Shown: piece after piece, positions 52,733 to 64,000 of the stretch
Layout of the letters: the number at the start of each line of letters is the position of its first letter
Numbering within the stretch: position 1 is the first letter of the stretch
Assembly (NCBI GenBank): GCA_016717205.1
Contig: JADKGC010000004.1
Coordinates: 558,001 to 622,000 of the forward strand
Source: Candidatus Flexifilum breve
Lineage (GTDB): Bacteria > Chloroflexota > Anaerolineae > Aggregatilineales > Phototrophicaceae
Length of the DNA stretch: 64,000 nt
Direction: 5' to 3'
The notes under the pieces: generated by a model
Told to the model about the DNA's origin: nothing
Seen by the model: only the letters and a program-made list of their open reading frames with translations
The model's database searches: none
Program-made: the position numbers and the translations under genes

Positions 52733-53359
52733 ATGAAACTCGGGCTGCTCTCTGACATTCACGCCGACCTAGCTGGCTTGCACCGCGCGCTGGCGCTGCT
52801 GCAAGCCCATGCGGTCGATAAGCTGGTGTGCGCGGGCGACCTGATCGATGGGCGCACGGCGGGCGCGGGTGTGGTGCGCTATTTCAGTGAGCGGCAGATC
52901 CCCTGTGTGCAGGGGAATCATGATGAATGGGCGGTTGAGCCGGGCAGCGAACACTACCGCCGCCTGTACGCGCCAGATCGACGGCGGGATGACCTGACCG
53001 AAGAGAGCTTCGAGTATCTGGAACGACTTCCGCAGTCGTTGGCCTTCGAGGTTGAAGATCAGCGTGTGCTCATCGCGCATGGCGCGCCGTGGGGGAACAT
53101 GAATTACGTGTATCCGGACGGCCCACGTCACATTTTTCAGCGGGTGGCACATGAAGCTGAGGCGGATGTCGTGGTGCTCGGCCACACCCATGAGCCAATG
53201 TTCGCGCAGGGGGCGGGCGTCACCATCGTCAATCCCGGTTCGGTCAATCCGTCGCGGGGGAGTGGCACATGCGCGGTGCTCACGCTGCCCACGCTGGAGT
53301 TCACCGTTTATCACCTGCTCACGGCGGAAGTCTACCCCTGTGCGCGCATCCAGTTTTAG
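52733..53359 (+). CDS. YfcE/MJ0936-type metallophosphoesterase
   Basis: 208 residues with all calcineurin-like metal motifs: 'LSDIHAD' (DxH), 'CAGDLIDG' (GDxxD-like), 'VQGNHDEW' (GNHD), 'LIAHGAPWG' and 'LGHTHEPM' (GHTH), then 'VNPGSVNPSRG'. A di-metal phosphodiesterase; substrate unknown. Six bases after pth. Confidence 0.92.
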   Translation: MKLGLLSDIHADLAGLHRALALLQAHAVDKLVCAGDLIDGRTAGAGVVRYFSERQIPCVQGNHDEWAVEPGSEHYRRLYAPDRRRDDLTEESFEYLERLPQSLAFEVEDQRVLIAHGAPWGNMNYVYPDGPRHIFQRVAHEAEADVVVLGHTHEPMFAQGAGVTIVNPGSVNPSRGSGTCAVLTLPTLEFTVYHLLTAEVYPCARIQF

Positions 53360-53406
53360 CAATCCTCTTTAACTTCTCATTCGTCCCACACGGCGCGGAC
53401 GCTAGA

Positions 53407-56973
<3,567 letters not shown>

Positions 56974-57000
56974 ATTTACTGCCGCGCCCTTGACTTCGGG

Positions 57001-57363
57001 TTACGTCAGCAGCACGGCGATGAGCGTAATGAGCGCGGGCAGCGCCTGCACGTAGAGGATGCGGCGCTTCACGCTGATACCCCCGTAAATGCCCGCGACG
57101 AGGACGCACGCCAGAAAGAAGATTTGCACCTGTTCGCCGACCGCGGCGTCGGGATGCAGCAGCCCCCAGATCAAACCGGCGGCGAGAAAGCCGTTGTAGA
57201 GCCCCTGATTCGCCGCCAGCGTCTTGGTCTCCTGCGCGAATGCTTCGGTCGTGCCAAAGCTCTTGCGGACGCGCGGCGTTGCCCATGCGAACATCTCCAT
57301 GTACAGGATGTAGACGTGTTCGAGCGCGACCAACCCCACCAGAATTTTCGCAATGACGTCCAT
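57001..57363 (-). CDS. DUF1304 family membrane protein
   Basis: A 120-residue protein with four membrane helices and the DUF1304 pattern 'LEHVYILYMEMFAW', 'ANQGLYNGFLAAGLIWG' and 'VAGIYGGISVKRRILYVQAL'. Function unknown. AGGAG precedes the ATG; 27 bases after the next gene on the minus strand, so probably the second gene of a pair with the ybaK-like gene. Confidence 0.9.
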   Translation of the reverse strand: MDVIAKILVGLVALEHVYILYMEMFAWATPRVRKSFGTTEAFAQETKTLAANQGLYNGFLAAGLIWGLLHPDAAVGEQVQIFFLACVLVAGIYGGISVKRRILYVQALPALITLIAVLLT

Positions 57364-57390
57364 GCAAACTCCTATCAGTCGGTTAGGGAT

Positions 57391-57891
57391 TTAAGCGGAG
57401 GGTACGGTGGCATCCTTGATCACATCGGTGATCATGCCGTTGGTGACGGCGACGAGCTGCGCCAGCGTCACCGGGAAGATGGCGTTATGCGCGCCACCCG
57501 CGGCATACAGCATGGGGTAGTTTTGCAGCGTCTGATCGATGTAGACGACGATCCCCGGTGTGCGGTGGGGGAAGGGGGGCACACTCCCCGGCGCGTAGCC
57601 GAACACGTCGACGCATTCCTCGGGCTTGGCGGCGCGGACCTGCTTGCGCCCGATGCCGAACAGCGCCGCGATCTTGCGGTCGTCGACGCGTTGCGCGCCG
57701 CTCGTCAGCACGATGACGGGCTGTTCACCCGCGATGAAGCAGATCGACTTGACGATCTGCGCGACATCACAACCGATGTTGTCGGCGGCCTGCTGCGAAG
57801 TGGCCGTGGTGGTGTCAAAAAAGGTGATCTGCACATTGAACTGGTGGCGGTCGAGGACGGCTTGCACGTCTTCGGGCGTCATAGGCTGCAT
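57391..57891 (-). CDS. YbaK/EbsC-type aminoacyl-tRNA deacylase
   Basis: A 166-residue editing-domain protein. 'AADNIGCDVAQIVKSICF' (catalytic Lys), 'VIVLTSGAQRVDDRKIAALF' and 'GYAPGSVPPF' match the YbaK/ProXp family that hydrolyses mischarged tRNA (Cys-tRNA-Pro or similar). GGAG lies seven bases before the ATG at 57891. Confidence 0.88.
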   Translation of the reverse strand: MQPMTPEDVQAVLDRHQFNVQITFFDTTTATSQQAADNIGCDVAQIVKSICFIAGEQPVIVLTSGAQRVDDRKIAALFGIGRKQVRAAKPEECVDVFGYAPGSVPPFPHRTPGIVVYIDQTLQNYPMLYAAGGAHNAIFPVTLAQLVAVTNGMITDVIKDATVPSA

Positions 57892-57989
57892 AAGTCATCT
57901 CCGAGAATCAAAACGCGGCACATTATCCCGCGCTGAGGTGCAATTTACAACGGGGGTGTGCCGCGCTTGATGTGACTCAAGCGATTGGA

Positions 57990-58487
57990 TTAGCCGCGGC
58001 GGTCGGCGTGACCGTTCTTGTAGTCGGCGCTGTTGTCCGAATAGTCCGGTTCCAGCGTCTGCAAGTAGGCGACAATGCTCTGGAACGTTTCGAATTCCTC
58101 GTCGCTGAACATCTTGCGAATCTGCTGGTCGACCAGGCGCGCGCTGTTGAGCACTTCTTCGCGGTGCTGCTCGGCAAGCGACGTCAGGTAGATGTGCACG
58201 GCGCGACGATCCGTCGGATCGGGACGGCGTTCGATGAAGCCCTTCTGCTGGAGCTTGTCGAGGTTCGGCGTGAAGGAAGTAGCCGCTCTGCCGACCGCGC
58301 GCGCGAGTTCCGACGCGTGTTGACCGTCACGTTCATACAACGCGCGGAGAATATACCATTCGATAATTGTGAGGCCGAGCGGTTGAATTGCCCGCCCAAA
58401 CAATTGGTCGAGGTTCCGCAGGGCAATATCAAGATTGCACCACACGGAGCCATTAAATCTCAGTGAACTTTGCACCATGTTGCTCAT
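57990..58487 (-). CDS. MarR-family transcriptional regulator
   Basis: 165 residues with a winged helix: 'LTIIEWYILRALYERDGQHA', recognition helix 'RAVGRAATSFTPNLDKLQQK' and wing 'FIERRPDPTDRRAVHIYLT' (the DxRxxxxxLT core). N- and C-terminal helices form the dimer interface. ATG 58487 is used; a TTG at 58508 would add seven residues. A perfect palindrome 46 bases upstream suggests autoregulation. Confidence 0.92.
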   Translation of the reverse strand: MSNMVQSSLRFNGSVWCNLDIALRNLDQLFGRAIQPLGLTIIEWYILRALYERDGQHASELARAVGRAATSFTPNLDKLQQKGFIERRPDPTDRRAVHIYLTSLAEQHREEVLNSARLVDQQIRKMFSDEEFETFQSIVAYLQTLEPDYSDNSADYKNGHADRRG

Positions 58488-58532
58488 TCTGGCTTTACTT
58501 TCTGCCAACCGTACGGATAATGATAGCGGATC

Positions 58533-58547
58533 TTACGAAATTCGTAA
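58533..58547. promoter_or_regulatory. Probable MarR operator TTACGAAATTCGTAA
   Basis: A perfect inverted repeat (7-bp arms, one-base centre) between the FHA gene and the MarR gene, upstream of the latter. Confidence 0.6.
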
Positions 58548-58559
58548 AGTCCGGGACCT

Positions 58560-58895
58560 TCAGGTATTGGAAATACTCAAGGTAAGCGTGCCGAGCGTGA
58601 CATTGCAGGATCGCCCGATGGGGTGCGGGGAATCAGGAGCCAGGCGTTTACCATCAACGAATGTGCCGTTCACACTGTTCAGGTCGATTACACAGGTTGC
58701 CCCCTGAAAGCGGACGAGCGCCGAATGACGTCGCGAAACCCCTTTTTCGCGGGCATCATATTGAACAAGGTCGATGTCGGGTACATAGCTGCTGGCCTCG
58801 TCAGAACGTCCGATAACGTATCCTTCCGCTGCTGGGGGATCGATGCTGATGACAGCGTTTTCGCTGTTTGCTACGCGCACTACGAGTTGTGACAC
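58560..58895 (-). CDS. Stand-alone FHA-domain protein
   Basis: 111 residues consisting of little but a forkhead-associated domain: 'IGRSDEA', 'GVSRRHSALVRFQG' and 'DLNSVNGTFVDGKRLAPD', the conserved phosphothreonine-binding loops (Arg, Ser, Asn). It probably reads Thr phosphorylation by a Hanks-type kinase; two such kinases are encoded at 37.8-41.8 kb. GTG start. The 81-base AT-rich gap upstream shows no clear promoter. Confidence 0.88.
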   Translation of the reverse strand: MSQLVVRVANSENAVISIDPPAAEGYVIGRSDEASSYVPDIDLVQYDAREKGVSRRHSALVRFQGATCVIDLNSVNGTFVDGKRLAPDSPHPIGRSCNVTLGTLTLSISNT

Positions 58896-58976
58896 GGTCT
58901 CACTCTGTATGATTTAACCACACATTTAATAATCACTTGCAACTGAAGTTATTCATTTTAATAAATAACTCATAAA

Positions 58977-61706
58977 TCAGTCAATGGGGAACTCGAAGTA
59001 ATCAACTGATCCGTTAACGTCCATTGATAAACGTTGTCCGGTGTCCGGGTCATACACGCCCAGTCGAATGGTGCGTGAGGCCGGTGTGAGTGTTAATTGA
59101 TACCGTTCAGTGACCACTTCTCCCTCAGCCCACAAGTTCGTGGGGTAGGTATTTTCAAGTGGAATTGTATCAATTTGTGATTGTATCATACCAGAATTAT
59201 CGAGAACATGAATAAAGAATTTATAGCTATCTTGAATAACGTCAACGGAATACCAATTTATTTCTATAAATAGTATGTCTCCATCACGATGTGACGTATA
59301 GCCAATCAACTCCAGTTGATCACCGAAAACTGCATTGACGGGAGTCGCCACGGTTGGGATGTCGAAGACGCGGGGAATGCCAGCAATGGTGAGGGTCGCA
59401 ATTAGCTCTCCATTGAGCGTTAGGGAATACTCACCGGCTGGGGTGTCCTGCGGAATCACGAAGCGCCGCCGTTCTGCGAGGGTTTCACCGGCTGCCCATT
59501 CGTAGCCGGCAAATGGCATCCATTCATCGAGCCGTCTGTTGTCGAGTTCTGCCGTGACGTTCACAGCATGTAACCCCTGCATGCTAGAAGCCCAGTAAAG
59601 CGTTACAGGAATCGACTCCCCCGGTCGATAGATGTAATTACTAAGATTATAACCAAGTATTGAAAGATCGCCAGATATAGTAAATGAGTGCTTTATGAGA
59701 ATATCATTTATTTCATTAAATACACTTGTTCGTAATACTGATATTACACCAACTTCCGTCCACAGCCCAGAGCCAGTGTAGGTGGAGTACTCATTACTGC
59801 TGCGCCCGACCCAGGCAACCCGAATCGGGTATTCGCCCGGCGGGGTCGCGGCTGGCACGCTGATCGGCACACGCTGAATCAGCGTTTCGCCGGGACGCCA
59901 TTCATTGGTGAGCGTCATATAAGGCTCGGAGCGTGACAGCAGGTTGCCTTGCGCGTCTTCCAACTGCACAAGCGGCGTATAGTCGCCGACTGGCGGCGGG
60001 GTGATAACTTCCCACTGCAGCTGGATCTCGCCGCTGGTCCCCGACTCAATGCTCGGCGCGTACATGCCGATCAGCCGCAGGTAGGGGTTTTCCGCGTGCG
60101 CCGGGATCACCGTGGGCAGCGGCAACTCACCCCTGATGCGAAAGGCTTCAAAGGCGGTGCGCCCATCCGGGCCAAGGGGCAGATCGGCAATTGCGCCTGG
60201 TTCGAGCCACGCGCGCCAACTGTCCGGCGGCGGGGCAGAGCGCGGGAAGATATAGAGCCCGGTTTGACCCAGCGGCGGACGAAACAGCAGATCCGTACCC
60301 AGCCACGTGACGGGTGGCAGCGGCTCGATCATGGCGGTGGGGTGGCCTTTATCCTGCGCGGCGATGTAAACGATCTCATCGGTATGGTGCGCGACCAGCC
60401 ATTGCGCCGCGGCGGAGAGGTCGGCGTCAGTGGCGTAGTACACATCGGCGCGGCTCGCCCATGTGAAGTACGTTTGGCCAACGAGCAAGCCCCCAAGCAT
60501 TAGGGTGGTGAGCAAAAGAGGGACAAATGCCTTGAATGCAACCTCACCCCCCAACCCCCTCTCCCAGGGGCGAGGGGGAGTCGCGATGCTTCGCGTTCCC
60601 CAAAAGTGAACCACTAGGCTGTATACCCACTCAAACCCCACGGCGACCAGCACAAAGATCAACGGGATCATGCCGAGGGAGCGCATGTGGCTGGGCGGCA
60701 GCCCACCGACGGAAATCACCGAGGGGATGATCATCAATGGGGAGAGGATCGCCAGCGCGTAGGCCGTGCGTTCGAGCGGATCGCCGCGGCGCAGCAAGCG
60801 CACACAAGCGACTCCAATCCCGATGAGCAGCAGCAGGCCTTCGGGCAGCGTGAAGTAGGGTCGGTGGGGTATGTTGTAGCGAAGGTACGGGTCGCCATCG
60901 ATGAAGAACATCTTGGCGTGGAGCAATATACTTTCGCCGAGCGACACGGATTGATCCGCCTGCGTGACTTCCGCCAATCGCCCGAAGAAGACATCGGGAC
61001 GCTGCACGGCGTAGAGCGCCATCGGCGCGGCAACCACAATCAGCATGCCGAAGAAAATCACCCCCTGCCGCAGGCGCAGCCGCCAGCGCGCCCGGTCGAA
61101 GATGAGCAGCGCGATGCCTGCAAGACCGAGCCAGAGCGGAAACAGTCGCGACGAGTTGTAGGTGTAGACGGTCGCGCCCGCGAGGAAACCGCCGATCAGC
61201 AGCCACAGCCAGTCGCGCCGCTTGACGGTCAACCCACGCCACAGAAATGCCAGCGCGATGGCCTGCATGAAGGGGAGCGTCACCGCGCGGAACGCCTGCC
61301 GCGCCAGCCAGATTTGCGGGAAGTTGAGGGCGATCAGCGCGCCCAGCGTCAGGCCGATGATCCAGCCGCGCCGCCCGCGAAACATCAGCCGACCGAGCGC
61401 GATGGTCGCCGCGACGGTGATCAGGTTGCAGAAGGCGCTGACCATGTGCAGCGTGAAGATGTCGTCGTGGATGAGCTGCAAAAACGGCGCGTTGAGGTAC
61501 ATGTACAGGACTTCGCGACCCTGATACGCTTCAACCATCGGAAAGAAGCGCGCGCCCGCGAAGGCGATATTGCGAGACACGATGAAATACACCGCTTCGT
61601 CGTAATGGGGACCCGGCGGGTAGTTGTGTAAATCGGAGAGGCGCAGTCCAGCGGCGGTCAGTAAGATCACCGTCGCCAGCAGCACAAAGGATCGTCTGTG
61701 AAACAT
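58977..61706 (-). CDS. Large GT-C/ArnT-like glycosyltransferase with C-terminal beta domains
   Basis: About 909 residues. The N-terminal ~430 are a polytopic membrane protein of the PMT/ArnT type: after the first helix comes 'PHYDEAVYF', the Asp/Glu loop that is catalytic in this class, then a dozen helices. These enzymes move sugars from lipid carriers to proteins or lipids. The C-terminal ~470 residues are soluble and predicted beta-rich, with repeated 'TLNGELIATL' / 'EYPIRVAW' and related units. Residues about 369-388 are encoded by a copy of the family A repeat. ATG 61706 is preferred; an ORF extension to 61844 would overlap the likely sucC promoter. Confidence 0.75.
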   Translation of the reverse strand: MFHRRSFVLLATVILLTAAGLRLSDLHNYPPGPHYDEAVYFIVSRNIAFAGARFFPMVEAYQGREVLYMYLNAPFLQLIHDDIFTLHMVSAFCNLITVAATIALGRLMFRGRRGWIIGLTLGALIALNFPQIWLARQAFRAVTLPFMQAIALAFLWRGLTVKRRDWLWLLIGGFLAGATVYTYNSSRLFPLWLGLAGIALLIFDRARWRLRLRQGVIFFGMLIVVAAPMALYAVQRPDVFFGRLAEVTQADQSVSLGESILLHAKMFFIDGDPYLRYNIPHRPYFTLPEGLLLLIGIGVACVRLLRRGDPLERTAYALAILSPLMIIPSVISVGGLPPSHMRSLGMIPLIFVLVAVGFEWVYSLVVHFWGTRSIATPPRPWERGLGGEVAFKAFVPLLLTTLMLGGLLVGQTYFTWASRADVYYATDADLSAAAQWLVAHHTDEIVYIAAQDKGHPTAMIEPLPPVTWLGTDLLFRPPLGQTGLYIFPRSAPPPDSWRAWLEPGAIADLPLGPDGRTAFEAFRIRGELPLPTVIPAHAENPYLRLIGMYAPSIESGTSGEIQLQWEVITPPPVGDYTPLVQLEDAQGNLLSRSEPYMTLTNEWRPGETLIQRVPISVPAATPPGEYPIRVAWVGRSSNEYSTYTGSGLWTEVGVISVLRTSVFNEINDILIKHSFTISGDLSILGYNLSNYIYRPGESIPVTLYWASSMQGLHAVNVTAELDNRRLDEWMPFAGYEWAAGETLAERRRFVIPQDTPAGEYSLTLNGELIATLTIAGIPRVFDIPTVATPVNAVFGDQLELIGYTSHRDGDILFIEINWYSVDVIQDSYKFFIHVLDNSGMIQSQIDTIPLENTYPTNLWAEGEVVTERYQLTLTPASRTIRLGVYDPDTGQRLSMDVNGSVDYFEFPID
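60541..60601. repeat. Family A repeat within the glycosyltransferase coding sequence
   Basis: CCTCACCCCCCAACCCCCTC followed by TCCCAGGGGCGAGGGGGAG matches the left half of the intergenic repeats at 889 and 9091. On the minus strand it reads in frame as part of 'TPPRPWERGLGGEV'. Confidence 0.6.
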
Positions 61707-61806
61707 AGCGCAATAAAGGTAGCGCACCCGGTCAGGCGGCGCAACCGTTTTCAGCGAATTTACAGATGTTTTACTTATGCTTTCCCTTGAGCGAACTTTC
61801 GTTGTT

Positions 61807-61835
61807 TTGCGAAAGATTTCACGACGGGTCATAAT
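61807..61835 (+). promoter_or_regulatory. Candidate promoter for sucCD
   Basis: TTGCGA (61807-61812), 17-base spacer, CATAAT (61830-61835), about 100 bases before the sucC start. Confidence 0.45.
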
Positions 61836-61936
61836 CATGACCACTCTCTTTTCACGTTAGCGCGACGAGCTGTGGGCTGTGCCAGCATTGCTAAGCACGA
61901 AAGGCTAATCGCAAACCGCTTATTAGGAGGCGTCCA

Positions 61937-63082
61937 TTGGACTTGTTCGAATATCAGGGCAAACAGTACTTTGCCCGCTTTGGCATTCCTGTTCCTTCCG
62001 GGGAACCTGCCGATACCGTCGAGGCTGCGGTCGCAGTGGCTGATCGCACTGGTTATCCGGTGGTCATTAAGGCTCAGGTGCAGGTCGGTGGACGTGGTAA
62101 GGCTGGCGGCATCAAGATCGCCAACAATGCCGATGAAGCGCGCTTCCATGGGGGCAACATCCTCGGCATGGACATCAAGGGGCACATCGTGCGCCGCGTG
62201 TGGGTCGAAAGCGCGTCGGATATCGCCAAGGAATACTACGCCTCGTTCACGCTGGATCGCAGCGCCAAGCAGTATCTGGGCATGCTGTCCGCCAAGGGTG
62301 GCATCGACATCGAAGCGGTGGCGGCGGCCAACCCGGCGGATATCGCCACGCTGCACATCAATCCGGTGGAAGGCTTGAGCGAAGCCGTTGTGCGCGACTG
62401 GGTCAAGCGCGCCAACCTCGACGCGGAAGCGGTCGAAGGCGCGGTGAGCATTTTGCAGAAGTTGTACGTAGCGTTTGTCGATGGTGACGCGGATCTGGTG
62501 GAAATCAATCCGCTGATCCTCTCCAAGGATGGCCGGGTGTACGCCCTCGACGCGAAGGTCTCGCTGGATGACAGCGCCGCGTATAAGCACCCCGAATGGG
62601 ATGAATTCCGCGGGCTGGAAGTCCTGGACGAACGCGAAAAACTCGCCAAAGAGAAGGGCTTGCAGTACATCGGTTTGAGCGGCACGGTCGGCATCATTGC
62701 CAACGGCGCGGGGCTCGCCATGAGCACGCTCGACACGGTGACGCAGGTCGGCGGCACGGCGGCGAACTTCCTCGACATTGGCGGCGGCGCGAATGCCGAA
62801 GTCGTGGCGAACGCGCTCACCGTCATCAACACGGATCACAACGTCAAGGCGATTTTTATCAACATTTTCGGCGGCGTCACGCGTGGTGAAGAAGTGGCCA
62901 AGGGTATCATCGAAGCCTTGAACCGCGTCGAACTGAAAGCGCCGCTGGTGGTGCGTCTGGATGGCACAAACGCTGATCAGGGACATCAGATTCTGGCGGA
63001 ACAGGGCGCGGGGCGGTTGATCATCGCCAAGACGATGCTCGATGGCGCGCGTAAAGCGGTAGATCTGGCGGGGGGAAACTAA
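61937..63082 (+). CDS. sucC: Succinate--CoA ligase (ADP-forming) beta subunit
   Basis: 381 residues with the ATP-grasp fold: 'LFEYQGKQYFARFGIPVPSG', 'VVIKAQVQVGGRGKAGGIKI', 'DADLVEINPLIL', 'ALDAKVSLDD' and 'FINIFGGVTRGEEVAKGIIE'. With SucD it converts succinyl-CoA to succinate while making ATP (TCA cycle). TTG start with GGAGG six bases upstream; no ATG fits. Four bases before sucD. Confidence 0.96.
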   Translation: MDLFEYQGKQYFARFGIPVPSGEPADTVEAAVAVADRTGYPVVIKAQVQVGGRGKAGGIKIANNADEARFHGGNILGMDIKGHIVRRVWVESASDIAKEYYASFTLDRSAKQYLGMLSAKGGIDIEAVAAANPADIATLHINPVEGLSEAVVRDWVKRANLDAEAVEGAVSILQKLYVAFVDGDADLVEINPLILSKDGRVYALDAKVSLDDSAAYKHPEWDEFRGLEVLDEREKLAKEKGLQYIGLSGTVGIIANGAGLAMSTLDTVTQVGGTAANFLDIGGGANAEVVANALTVINTDHNVKAIFINIFGGVTRGEEVAKGIIEALNRVELKAPLVVRLDGTNADQGHQILAEQGAGRLIIAKTMLDGARKAVDLAGGN

Positions 63083-63085
63083 ACC

Positions 63086-63967
63086 ATGGCGATTTTCGTT
63101 GACGAAAACACCAAAGTTGTCGTCGTCGGTTTGACCGGCACGCAGGGCAGCTATTACGGTCTGCTCAACCGCTCGTACGGCACGCAGGTCGTCGCGGGCG
63201 TCAACCCGAAGAAGGTCGGCACGGACGTGCAAGGCATCCCGATTCGCGCGAGCGTCGCGGATGCGGTCGCGCAGGACGGGGCAAATGCCGCGTTCATCAT
63301 CGTTCCGGCCTCGGTCGCGGGAGATGCGATCCTCGAAGCGGCGGCGGGCGGCGTGCCGTTCATCGTGTGCGTGACCGAACACATCACCATGCACCGGCAG
63401 GCCGAAGTCTTCAACACGCTGAAGCGCGATTATCCGAACACGCGCCTGCTAGGGCCGAACTGCTCCGGCATTCTGAGCGCAGGCAAGTGCAACATCGGCT
63501 TCACGCCGACTAACGTCGCCATGCCCGGTTCGGTCGGCATCGTCAGCCGCTCCGGGACGCTGGCCTACCAGTCGATCTTCGAACTCACGCAGAAGGGCAT
63601 CGGCCAGACGACGTGCGTCGGCATCGGCGGCGATCCGGTACCCGGCACCAGCTTCATCGACTGCTTGCGCGCCTTCCAGGCTGATCCCGAAACCAAGGGC
63701 ATCATCATGATTGGCGAGATCGGCGGGTCGCAGGAAGAAGAAGCCGCCGAATTCATCAAGAGCAACGTGACCAAGCCGGTCGTCGCCTATATCGCGGGTG
63801 TGACCGCGCCGCCCGGACGCAAGATGGGGCACGCAGGCGCGATCATCAGCGGCTCGAAGGGCACGGCGAAGGCCAAGATGGAAGCCTTGAGCGCGGTCGG
63901 CGTGCGCGTGGCGCAGAACCCGACGCAGCTCGGCGATCTCATGGCGGAAGCGTTGGCGAGCGTTTAG
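63086..63967 (+). CDS. sucD: Succinate--CoA ligase alpha subunit
   Basis: 293 residues: CoA-binding 'VVGLTGTQGSYYGL', 'GVNPKKVGTDVQGIPI', 'GIVSRSGTLAYQ', 'IGGDPVPGTSFIDCL', and the phosphorylated His in 'KMGHAGAIISG' (about 248). Forms the complex with SucC. The 33 bases after the stop begin what may be another repeat. Confidence 0.96.
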   Translation: MAIFVDENTKVVVVGLTGTQGSYYGLLNRSYGTQVVAGVNPKKVGTDVQGIPIRASVADAVAQDGANAAFIIVPASVAGDAILEAAAGGVPFIVCVTEHITMHRQAEVFNTLKRDYPNTRLLGPNCSGILSAGKCNIGFTPTNVAMPGSVGIVSRSGTLAYQSIFELTQKGIGQTTCVGIGGDPVPGTSFIDCLRAFQADPETKGIIMIGEIGGSQEEEAAEFIKSNVTKPVVAYIAGVTAPPGRKMGHAGAIISGSKGTAKAKMEALSAVGVRVAQNPTQLGDLMAEALASV

Positions 63968-64000
63968 TTTTCGGTTGTCAGTTGACCGTTCACAGTCAGG

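Overview
The window is GC-rich and gene-dense (mostly on the + strand up to 43 kb, then mixed). Its content suggests a free-living Chloroflexota bacterium, probably of the Anaerolineae. This is inferred from the mix of a complete 14-subunit NADH:quinone oxidoreductase operon, Hanks-type receptor kinases, WD40/ECF pairs, short intergenic palindromic repeats and TTG/GTG starts with good ribosome binding sites. No rRNA, tRNA, CRISPR array, phage or transposase was seen.

Layout: 0-6 kb holds informational genes (end of glyS, corA, dnaG, rpoD). 5.7-8.3 kb holds two neighbouring arginase-family genes, the first fused to a DUF6714-like domain and the second lacking most metal ligands. 8.3-20.2 kb is a mixed accessory stretch: a membrane protein behind a palindromic operator, a Nudix-GNAT fusion, an AT-rich HEAT-repeat gene behind an 18-bp perfect hairpin, a DUF892/SDR stress pair, an ECF sigma factor overlapping a membrane-anchored WD40 protein, DUF4385, an aldo/keto reductase, an HxlR regulator and an alpha/beta hydrolase. 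20.2-37.6 kb is nuoABCDEF-(TPR protein)-GHIJKLMN. 37.8-49.4 kb is rich in sugar sensing and transport: two tandem Ser/Thr kinases whose outer halves are periplasmic sugar-binding domains, a DMT exporter, Hsp20, and minus-strand genes for xylulokinase, a tandem-duplicated sugar-binding protein, a LacI regulator and a MalK-type ATPase. 49.5-64 kb holds housekeeping genes (ltaE, pth, a phosphoesterase, mfd, ybaK, sucCD) plus a MarR regulator, an FHA protein and a large glycosyltransferase-like protein.

Most unusual: NuoJ carries about 210 extra residues resembling DUF4397 between its last two membrane helices, and NuoL carries an acidic/His insertion plus a second His-rich loop. The wider gaps of the nuo operon each hold a palindromic repeat. 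The kinase/double-binding-protein region could be a sugar-sensing system, but no permease gene is present.

Caution: five conserved genes in the first 43 kb (corA, dnaG, the second arginase, a small membrane protein, hsp20) each need a one-base correction, mostly in or beside short runs of one base. A 97-base nearly pure G tract follows hsp20. These look more like consensus errors than biology.
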